64,000 nt of DNA from Heliocidaris erythrogramma (Eukaryota > Echinodermata > Echinoidea > Camarodonta > Echinometridae), in assembly GCA_025617745.1 (NCBI GenBank), contig CM046866.1, positions 19,289,725 through 19,353,724 on the forward strand, written 5' to 3'. The position numbers were made by a program, and so were the translations under genes. Shown here one piece after another: positions 55,096-64,000 of the stretch. The stretch's first letter is position 1, and each line of letters starts with the position of its first letter. Below the pieces are notes generated by a model, which was not told the origin of the DNA, did no database searches, and saw only the letters and a list, made by a program, of their open reading frames with translations.

Positions 55096-56205
55096 CGCTG
55101 GTATGAGATCTTCTATTACACATACAAGGTGAAATCATCTGTTGAAGATTTTTATGCAATGAATAATAGAATCATTCCTGTTTCAGTTGGTACTCTTTCA
55201 AAGCTTTGCTTAAAATGTATTTCCTGTTTTACCACGTGACCGTTACATGCACATCACATTTATATAACATTACAATTTTGGTCTGCCATATTGATTCAAC
55301 ATGTAGCTGGGGTACTTCTCAACATAAATGCCTATGCTTTTTATGCTGAACTCAATTGTAGCAAACATTGTTATGGTTAATAGGAGACATAGTTCTTCAT
55401 TTCTGGTATGTCACAAAAATTGCCCCAACCCTGTGGAAGCAAATGTTGAATCAACTGAGAGATGAACATTGTTAAGAAGTATCTTATTGTAACACAGTCA
55501 AATCATATCCAACTCTCACTTGGTTTAAAACAGCCAGTCCATAGGCTTGGTTTCACCGGTAAACATGATGTGCTTGCAAAACAAAGCTTTGTGGGAAACT
55601 TGAAAATAAGCCATATCTCATCATGACAAGTTCTCGTTGAGACAGGTACATAAGTGCTGTCTGTCAGAAAAGTCTACTCCATATATCTTTAAAGGTAAAC
55701 CTGGAACAAGTTTGATAACAAATTGTGTGGAATAAAAGCAAAAATATGCATAAGAGATATCAAAAGGTAAAAAAATAGAACAACTGATAAGGAATCATGC
55801 ATTTTTAGAATTTCAAACTTGCATGATTGCGAATTCATGCAGGAATTAATACTCTTTAATGTTGCAAGGGATATTGAAGGAATCTGGTATGGATTAATTT
55901 AGTAACACATTAACTTGTGATCTGCATGTAATGGGTACTGTTAAGACGAATTTCCTTGAATGCCCCAGCATCCTGTCAGAGCAGCAAGGCTAAAGCCATG
56001 CTATTACAATTCATCAAGCTATAAAGAGGAAACTAGATATATGGCACACCATTAGTGCATCGTATTATCATTATCGATACAGAACATGATCAGATCATCA
56101 TTGCTGCATTTGGCAATGAAACAGGCAACAAGGATTCGAAGAAACAGTCGGTAAGATCTCCTTTAACATCCACAATTCAACTCAATGCGCCTGAATTCCC
56201 TAGGG
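55096..56205. other. Unassigned sequence
   Basis: AT-rich DNA without recognisable content. Confidence 0.4.
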
Positions 56206-56330
56206 CTAGGAGCCTGTGTAATGCCTTGACTCTACAGCTGAGAAGACAGACTTGTGGGTGACTTTATGTTTCATATACCAGTAGCTATTTTGCTTCAGTT
56301 TCTTGAATTTAGTCCCGACATGTTTCTTGC
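56206..56330 (-). CDS. Weak candidate terminal exon, unidentified
   Basis: After CTTCTTTGCAG on the minus strand, one frame stays open for 40 codons (KKHVGTKFKKLKQNSYWYMK...) to a TAG stop at 56208-56206. The strong acceptor and basic composition suggest an exon, but its entry phase (one base carried in) does not match the end of the exon at 60269-60322, so at least one more exon would be needed. No family recognised. Confidence 0.25.
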
Positions 56331-56421
56331 CTGCAAAGAAGAGAAATAAATTACATGACACTTATCTATCAAACTGGGCAAATGAATACATGGATTTTAT
56401 ACGTTCACATATTATGTAATA

Positions 56422-57125
56422 GTCCCGCTATAGTCACCCCATTTTACCCATAAGATTTGACCCCTTAAAGTTACTTAGACCATCTAAGTTATTGACAAAA
56501 AAGTTGTCAGCCTGACGGTAGCCGTCGGGTTACCCCCCAGAGTCCCCAAAAGAGACCCCAAAGTCAGGTCAATTTCAGCCCATCTCTCCCATGCACCAAA
56601 CTTTGTGTGTAGGAAGTAGTATGACTGGACATTATAAAAAAAAAAAAAAAAAAAAAAAACGGACAAAACTTCCTCTCGGGATAGGGGGTCAGACAGCCCT
56701 AAAATTTGGGGTAAATTTTTCCCCTTGAAGTCCAGGGACAAAATTTTGTCAGAAGAAAGAGCTTTGGATGTACATTAAAAAAATATAAAAACTGACAAAA
56801 ATTGTCCATCAGGAGGGGGTGTCAGACCCCCTGAAACAAAAACACCAAAGTGCCCTTTGACAATGCTTTGCCCCCCCCCCAAAAAAAAAATGCACTGTAT
56901 ATAAAGAAAAAACATTTTCTTACCTTCTCACTATGATAACTCAAAAGTTTCTTATTTAATTCAACTCAAATTTACATAACATGATTTTGAGTATAATAAT
57001 TATCTCGAGGTGCAATTTGGTGTCAATAGGTCATTTCATTGTGAAAACTGTATTATGAATTAGATGGTCTAAGTAACTTTAAGGGGTCAAATCTTATGGG
57101 TAAAATGGGGTGACTATTTCGGGAC
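56422..57125. mobile_element. 704-bp element with about 60-bp near-perfect ends
   Basis: GTCCCGCTATAGTCACCCCA through TTACTTAGACCATCTAA at the left is repeated inverted at the right (57060-57125). The centre holds an A21 run and poly-C. The target duplication is not clear, so the class is unassigned. Confidence 0.8.
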
Positions 57126-57255
57126 AGGCACCTGGCCTATAAAGTCATGTATGATTTTACACACTCATGAGTGTCTGAAAACTGTATTATATAAACAAAT
57201 GAAGTATAAATCATACCATTACACAACTAGTTTTTTTAAAATATATATACAGCTA

Positions 57256-59461
57256 CCGGGGAAACTCGACATAACGAGGTCGGCTATAACGAGGTAACGG
57301 CTATAACGAGAACATTGTCACGGTCCCAAATTTACTTGCGTGTAATTCTATGGCGGCACGAACCTTTACAGCGAGGTCGGTTATAACGAGATATCTGCTA
57401 TAACAAGCTAAATCTCGTGCCTCTTAAACAAAGAAAAAGATTGGTAATCATTCCCCCTTTATAACAAGCAAGCAAATTTCACTGTGCCTCAAAGGAACAA
57501 ATTCATTCAGCTGAAGAATCTGCACACACACGAGCATATAGTAGATATCGCAATGCGAAGCGGGGTGTGTATTTTTATTTTGTATCACAGCGCAGGCAGC
57601 ATCTTTTTATCTGTATCACAGCGCAAGGAGTGTCTTTTTATTTATATCACAGTGCAGGGAGACTGGCCCCCGAAGTGTGAATGAGTTGTTTTTCATACCA
57701 TGAGTATGCGCGCTCTATGCATATATCAGGGGCAAAAATGTATTTCTTTTTTTGCGGGAGCCATTTTTCTAATTGGTCACAAAATCACGAGAGCCATGTT
57801 TTTATTTCAAAGAGCCATTTTTATAATTTAAAAAAAGAAAATATCACTTGTTTGTTGTATGTTGACATTTGCATGTTGAATTATTGTTTATTAATTTGTT
57901 TTAGGTTGCTAAACTTCCATCGGTACATGCTAATTAGGCATACAAGTATTTCCTTTTTTTCCCTTTGTCAATAAAAGGATGTACTTAGAAATATATTGCT
58001 TGAAACACACATTTCAAATTGTATAATATGGTTTGTCATTTCTTATCCAAGTAATCCCCTGTTTGTAATAGTTTGCATTCGTTTTCAAGTTTCCAAATAA
58101 AATCATCTAATTCTGTGACCCACGACTGACAAGTTAGCTTTATTGGACTGTTGTTTCGTCATTTGTGTTCATTGTCATGTGAAAGTGTGATCGTGAAGTC
58201 TTTTGATGTGACTATGAGAGTGATCCCGATTAACAGAGATTATGAGAGATATATAACTAGACCCGTTTACACAGACATTTTTTTGGATTTGAGTAACTGA
58301 CTACTCGATATGATGATTTTGCCAATAAAACAGGCCGACACTCCGGCCCCGCAGCCTGCCAACTGTCTATGGTCTAGACCGGATCCGAAATGCCAGCGCA
58401 AAGCCATGAACCAGTCCCAAACAGCCTGTGCAACAACTGTATTTCCATATAAAAATATTAAAATTAAACAAGTTTAAAACGATCAGTGTTAGTTCTAAAA
58501 TTCAGAGCAATGCAAATTATCTCCTCCTACCTAATTTCTCATGAAGACTAAATAAAATTCAAGGTAAAATATAGCGAAATAAGATCGTCATTTTCCTCCC
58601 CTTTTAATCACAGTTGTATAGATATTGCATTTTTTTGCCAGTCACCAAGAGGTGGCACTCGTACCCAGAAGTACAGTTGGCTTCATAGCGTTTTAGTACA
58701 TGAAATCCCATTCAACTTTCTCCGTATTGAAAATGTATACATTTAGAGCGTGCGATCGACATCAAATTTAATTTCCCTCGTGATCAACGACATGCTCGTG
58801 CATGCCCATTTGCCAACGAACAAGCACGTGCTGTTAGTATGAAGTATTTCTTGCTTATTTCACATGTCATTGTCCTTTCGTTTTAATCTATTATCATCTT
58901 TTAAAATAGTCTGCTGATTATTTCGTGTCCTTTCAGTTTTACAAAAACTTTATAGGAGATTGTGTGAGCTTGAACAGTACTTATTGTGGCCGAGAAAATA
59001 TTGAGTCACAGACATTCGTGGCCCTACAGGGATCGGGAGCGATTTTACTTTTTGCGATCGCTCTCTGTATTGATTATGCGAGCGCAAATTCAAAGTTTAC
59101 GGGAGCGAAATGAATATTTTTCGCTAACATGACAGTACAGCCGCAGTCCTGATATTCAATGAAGAAGTGTGATGGACTTGACTCTTGGTCGGTAAGTTAG
59201 CGTCTGAAGATAATGCTTTTAACACATTTTCTGACATGATCCAATACGTTATTAGGTAATTCAATAATTAACATATCATTAATACCTTCATAGCTTTCAA
59301 ATGAGTACATAAGCGGCGGCAGAAGAACTAGGTACATTCATTATTAGTGTACATGTAGAATCTAGTGCATTTTTATGTATGTGCTGATATAAAGAGATAA
59401 TGGCTATATAAACAAGGAAATTCTTTGGTCCCAACGGCCTCGTTATATCAAGTTTCCCTTG
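57256..59461. mobile_element. 2.2-kb pogo/Tigger-like element without transposase
   Basis: CCGGGGAAACTCGACATAAC at the left and, inverted, CAAGGGAAACTTGATATAAC at the right, then GAGG on both; TA flanks each end (57254-57255 and 59462-59463). Several GGCTATAACGAG repeats follow the left end. TA targets and ATAACGAG ends resemble pogo/Tigger elements. No transposase-like frame remains in 2.2 kb. Confidence 0.65.
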
Positions 59462-59463
59462 TA

Positions 59464-60268
59464 TTACTGTATTGAAAGATTTCAATAAATTTGCCTATCA
59501 TGCATAAATATGGTTGTCTTGTTAGGTAGCCCCGCAAAAACCCAGCGAGGGGGGGGGGGATGATTTAGGTTGATTGTTGCTGATTGAAAGGTTTAGTCTG
59601 ACTCGCCTGACTCGCCTGACTGCCTGTTGTGGCATGCATTTCAAAGACTACCGTACCGTAGTCATTATAGTAATAGTGGTTAATATTTCAACGAAAACAA
59701 TATGAAATATATAAATATATCATTTAAGAATGAAATCTCATACTACATTAACAGGTTTTTTTTTGGTGCCACTTGGTTCCGAAAAGCTTTCTTACAGTAC
59801 AGCTCCACACAAATATAGCCACTTGGAAACAAATTTGTGACATAGCAGCTTTAATACTTTTCAAAAGAGACTATTTTTCCAAGACAGTCATAAAGAAAAC
59901 AAATTATGAACACTTGGCTTTTGAGAGCCTCATATCAAAGAAAATCAATAAATTTCTTTAAATGTTTCTATTGTACACTGTATATTTAAAATTTGCTGTA
60001 GATACTTTTCTTGATCTTCTCAAATTCAAGTTCAATAGTCTTGCTTTTTTTTTTAAATCAAGGTGTGTCCATTTTGGGGACACTCTACTAGCAAAGCAGT
60101 TCATATGCTAAGACTAAAAGAATTTTGAACAGGCATTCGGCTATTAACAAGTTTTCCATTGCTTTTTCAACTACAAGTCAAGAAATCAAACATCACTGAA
60201 TAATATATTAAATATCACGGGAGTCATAACTCTTTCTTGTACATGAAATGTTAGGAATGAAAACTCAC
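59464..60268. other. Unassigned sequence left of the 60.3-kb exon
   Basis: AT-rich DNA; would be intron if the exon at 60269-60322 is real. A G10 run lies near 59550. Confidence 0.4.
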
Positions 60269-60322
60269 GGAAGTAAAAGCTGCCGACATGAAGTCATTCA
60301 TTGCACTACTAGCAGTCTCCAT
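60269..60322 (-). CDS. Candidate start exon METASSAMNDFMSAAFTS
   Basis: On the minus strand TTCCTTATGTTCTCTACAG is followed directly by ATG and 18 codons (METASSAMNDFMSAAFTS), then GTGAGTTTTC. A good polypyrimidine tract, a consensus donor and a 54-nt phase-0 length make this the best exon candidate right of SOCS6. The gene is not recognised; the remaining exons were not found. The frame continues upstream of the ATG only into the intron, so the ATG may be the true start. Confidence 0.5.
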
Positions 60323-61572
60323 CTGTAGAGAACATAAGGAAGAAAAGGGTAATTGGAAGTGATCAGATCAGCAAACATGTACATCAATATTTTTGCTTTC
60401 TATTAATTAAGATAATATATATGCTCTTCACTTTGGGCCACAAAAACAAGATGAGCTGTTACATAAACAAGGCTACTTCACACGAATACTTTCATAACTA
60501 AAGATGAAATTTAACCTGGTACTGAAAGCAAAACTCAAGAGAGCTTGGATTAAACCAACTATCAACGGATGTCAAATGATAATTTAATCATTTCCAAAGG
60601 GTGCACAAATACATTAACTAAAACTTTACGTGTCATATTTTGAGAGAAAGATATATCATTTGATTAAAATTAAAGTCAACATTAGGCCTGTTAACTAATG
60701 TATTCATAGCCATGCCCACAAGCTTACTTGGGCAAACTCTGATCCCCAACGTCTGCTCCGCCGGGAGACGGCAAAACAACGTATGTTGAATTTTTATAAA
60801 AATTGACTTTTTGTCGAATTTGGCTTTGTACTAGTACAATTTTGCTGGTAAAACAAGCGATACGCAGGCTCATTCTCAGCACACGCCCGTGGTGTTGTCG
60901 GCAAAACAATGTAACTGGCAATACGTTGTTTTGCCGTGCTCACTTTTCCAATTCACAGTGTAAGTCTTCGTATGAATGTGTGTGTGCGTGCGTGAGTATT
61001 GTGCGTGTATGTGTTTACATGTATACGCATTCAAACCGATGACATTGACCAAAGAGAACAATGGGTCATCGGTAGTAATTCAATAGGTCATCGGTTGTCA
61101 ACAATTGGTGAGGTTTATTCCGTCAATGAATTTTGTGACGCAATTCAATAGTGGAGTCATCGGTTGAAATTCGAACAATAGAAAACATAGATGCGTAATG
61201 TGTGAGTAGTGATTCAAATTATGAAGCAACGGATGATCAGGGAGAACTAGGTCTATTTCCACTTCTCATAACCCAAAATAAAACCCAGAGAACTACAAGA
61301 GAAAGAGTATAGCATGTAAAAGAAGAATGATATTTGGTCTTATATCACAGAAGCATTTTAAGAGGTAAACTTTGTCCGATCAATCAGCAAAACATCTGTC
61401 GTACAGGGTCTGCTGGCGCGAGTGTCTAGTAGCGCCTCTACACCAGAGCCATCCCGGTAGCGAGAGTAAAGGACTGCCTCATTAACAAACACAATCATCA
61501 TAGTCTCTAATTCTGCTCTCTTTATACCATAATTTGGCATTCTAACCCTGAAATTTCACTTTTTACATAAAC
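60323..61572. other. Unassigned sequence; possible leader or promoter of the minus-strand gene
   Basis: Includes a TG-rich tract near 60975-61020 and a GC-richer patch near 61390-61470 (CGCGCCAGCAGACC in reverse) that could belong to a promoter or leader exon of the gene with the exon at 60269. No firm splice sites. Confidence 0.35.
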
Positions 61573-62762
61573 AAGAGCCCCAGGGGGCACGATGCTCACC
61601 TGAGGTGGATCAATTCACATCTGGTGCATGTTCTCTCTAGCACCACCAGGAGATATGTTAGAAATTGAAACAACTAGGAGGATGTAGATGAGATGATGTT
61701 AGAAATTAACATAATTCCCCCCCCCCCCACCCCTCCAGTATGTTACCCCCACAGACCCCCTATAGGGCCACCCAGAAAAAATTCATGAACAACATTCATT
61801 CTTCATCTATAGAGGTATCTCCATACACAATACCAAGTCTGAGCTATGCCTGGTTCTGGAGAAGAAGATGTTTGAAATTTACATAGCTTTTACAATTGGG
61901 GGCCTTCCCCCTGGGCCCCCCTGGGGGCCACATGTACCATTTTAGCAACTTTGGGTCCCCTACCCCTAAGGATGATTCCTACCAAGTTTGGTTGAATTCC
62001 GATCATGTGTTTTGGAGAAGAAGATCAGAATGTACTACCTGGCAGCGCCCCCCCCCCCCCTCCAGTATGTTACCCCCACAGGGCCCCTATAGGGCCACTC
62101 AGAGAAATTTCATGAACAACATTCATTCTTCATCTATAGAGGTATCTCCATACACAATACCAAGTCTGAGCTATGCCTGGTTCTGGAGAAGAAGATGTTT
62201 GAAATTTACATAGCTTTTACAATTGGGGGCCTCCCCCCTGGGCCCCCCTGGGGGCCACATGTACCATTTTAGCAACTTTGGGTCCCCTACCCCTAAGGAT
62301 GATTCCTACCAAGTTTGGTTGAATTCCGATCATGTGTTTTGGAGAAGAAGATCAGAATGTACATTTTGCCTGGCAGCGCCCCCCCCCCCCCCCCTCCAGT
62401 ATGTTACCCCCACAGGGCCCCTATAGGGCCACTCAGAGAAATTTCATGAACAACATTCATTCTTCATCTATAGAGGTATCTCCATACACAATACCAAGTC
62501 TGAGCTATGCCTGGTTCTGGAGAAGAAGATGTTTGAAATTTACATAGCTTTTACAATTGGGGGCCCTCCCCCTGAGCCCCCCTGCTGGCCACATGTACCA
62601 TTTTAGCAACTTTGGGTCCCCTACCCCTAAGGATGATTCCTACCAAGTTTGGTTGAATTCCGATCATGGGTTTTGGAGAAGAAGATGAAAATGTAAAAAG
62701 TTAACGGATGACGGACGACGGACAAATTTCCATCGCAATAGCTCACTCGAGCCTTACATGTA
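61573..62762 (+). repeat. Tandem element, three units of about 330 bp
   Basis: Units start at TCCAGTATGTTACCCCCACA (61734, 62061, 62395; spacings 327 and 334). Each has an internal half-repeat: CCAAGTCTGAGCTATGCCTG GTTCTGGAGAAGAAGATG and CCAAGTTTGGTTGAATTCCG ... GTTTTGGAGAAGAAGATC. The array starts GAGCCCCAGGGGGCACGATG CTCACCTGAG and ends ATCGCAATAGCTCACTCGAG CC, a weak inverted pair. Similar tandem elements occur in many marine invertebrates. The 105-residue frames inside are repeat-derived. Confidence 0.8.
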
Positions 62763-63618
62763 CACACACACACACACAGCGAAGGCCGCAAAGTATGCCC
62801 GAGTCTCGTCGTGCATAGCTCGTGAAGGGGATTTGCATCTGATTAGCATAACATTAGTAAACAGTCCTATTAGGAAAAACTGGAAAACAACACTACTTTA
62901 GAATACAACAAATTGGGAACTGCTTATTTCATATTATACTAATTCTTTTCAAGCCTGATGCTTGGTATAAGCAACGTCTAACAAAGGGGAATCTGCATCT
63001 AGGTTGAACTACCTTTACTTGATTTTAGACTGGATTTAAACCCAGTTTGGGGTTTAAAGTTTATCCAGTTAAAACCTGTATGTATAAAGAATGCTTATGG
63101 GGAACAAGTGGTCTTTATGAGCAGGTGCTCTTTCTGTAATGGTTCCTTTAATACATGTTCCAATGAGAAGCACTTTTCAATGGAAACAAAATTTGTGGTC
63201 TTTATAGACAGGTAGTCGCTAAAGCCGGTTTGACTTTAGTAGAATACGGGCTAATATTTTTTCTTCTTCTTCAAAATTTGGTGTTTCTAATATGCAGCGA
63301 TGGCCACATTACAGGAAAGCTTGAGTTCTGGGAAAGGTATAAAATAATTTGTGAGCTTTCTCATTCTTTTTAGGTTAGTTTGGAAGATTATTATAATAGA
63401 CATGTCTCCTGAAAAGTATTGCTCTTCAAATGCTCTCACATTCAATATATGACAAGCAACGGCTGAAATGTTCTGGGCGAACATTTGTGTGTACTGAGTC
63501 CATATACACATTTCTGTGTGCAGTGCATGTGACTCTCACCACGATTGAGTCAATTTCTTATCATTTTGGTCATTCCAAAACCTTACAGCATACACCAATT
63601 CTTATGTGCTATATAATC
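62763..63618. other. AT-rich unassigned sequence
   Basis: Begins with a short (AC)n tract (62764-62778). The phrases GGTCTTTATGAGCAGG and GGTCTTTATAGACAGG (about 63110 and 63197) are reminiscent of dispersed repeats; otherwise nothing seen. Confidence 0.4.
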
Positions 63619-63931
63619 AACCTTTCCCAATCGCTCTGAGACAGTTTCTTTCACAATTCAATCTCATGACCAGAACTCAACTTTATCTTTAAGCAACCAA
63701 GCAGAAAATGATTTGAAAGATAAAGTAGAGTTCTGGGGAGCGTTTCATGAAAGGAAGTTGTCGGATATTTTATCCGACAACTGTTATAAGCTACTGAAAT
63801 CCTTGCATCTGATTGGCTGAGAGCAAATTTGTCGGATAAAATATCTGACAAGTCCTTTCATGAAACGCCCCCCTGGTCAAGCAATTACATTGTGAAAGCA
63901 ACTGTCTCAAAGGAATTGGGAAAGGTTGACC
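63619..63931. mobile_element. Outer inverted repeat around a second foldback element
   Basis: CAACCTTTCCCAATCGCTCT GAGACAGTT and, inverted, CAACCTTTCCCAATTCCTTT GAGACAGTT bound this stretch; TTTCACAAT follows inward on both. It encloses the element at 63733-63875. Confidence 0.7.
63733..63875. mobile_element. Foldback MITE, TGATTGGCTGAGAGC family, copy 2
   Basis: GCGTTTCATGAAAGGAAGTT and, inverted, GCGTTTCATGAAAGGACTTG; CTGG lies on both flanks. TTATAAGCTACTGAAATCC and CTGATTGGCTGAGAGCAAAT in the centre match the copy at 4863-5010. The GTCGGATATTTTATCCGAC segments make additional short palindromes. Confidence 0.85.
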
Positions 63932-64000
63932 ATGTCTACATCAGAATTGTTGTATACTGTGTTGTTTTGGAATCATTAAAAATTGACCCAATCTCGCTGA

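Noticed and set aside
61896-62547. Repeated 105-codon frames (MGAFPLGPPGG...)
   Set aside because: They are products of the tandem 330-bp repeat; frame is lost between units two and three (spacing 334), so there is no coding constraint.

Overview
This is AT-rich, intron- and transposon-rich animal DNA. Two genes are clear. RBM39 lies on the minus strand with 13 coding exons between 5210 and 19980. A SOCS6-type gene lies on the plus strand with one coding exon, 35379-36998. The repeats (small foldback elements sharing a TGATTGGCTGAGAGC core, CAGGGGCCGTATTCTG elements, CR1/L2-like LINE tails, a SINE, many acatgtacatgta runs) resemble my memory of sea urchin genomes, so an echinoid is my best guess. 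The species is inference.

Layout. 1-5200: AT-rich 3' flank and probable 3' UTR of RBM39. 5210-20022: RBM39 body, a splicing factor and coactivator with an RS/RD domain, two RRMs and a C-terminal UHM domain. All 13 exon boundaries have GT-AG sites and the phases add up to exactly 647 codons (646 residues plus stop). Its introns hold several small DNA transposons and, unusually, degenerate copies of RBM39 exons; one 85-nt copy keeps splice sites, reading frame and phase. 20023-24843: the probable first intron, with a 0.5-kb-arm inverted repeat, a third copy of its unit, three ACGT-cored hairpins, and a TTAA-flanked insertion whose empty site survives in the third copy. About 24844-25041: a candidate bidirectional promoter between a probable RBM39 leader exon (minus) and an unidentified first coding exon (plus). 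25096-35000: a dense nest of DNA transposons and two broken LINEs.

35283-36998 is the SOCS6 gene, an adaptor for Cullin-5 ubiquitin ligase. In this sequence the 540-codon frame is interrupted by one in-frame TAG at codon 201, before the SH2 domain and SOCS box. From 37000 to 64000 I find little coding DNA: one convincing small minus-strand exon (60269-60322), one weak candidate (56206-56330), and many foldback and terminal-inverted-repeat elements, several with readable target-site duplications. These include a 972-bp GA/CT-rich giant palindrome, a 350-bp element with a 9-bp duplication, and a 99-bp hAT-like element inside a SINE.

I see no sign of a classical multi-gene system. The most unusual items are the interrupted SOCS6 frame, the RBM39 exon-copy array and the inverted-repeat cluster in the first RBM39 intron. 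Coordinates were derived by hand; element ends may be off by a few bases.
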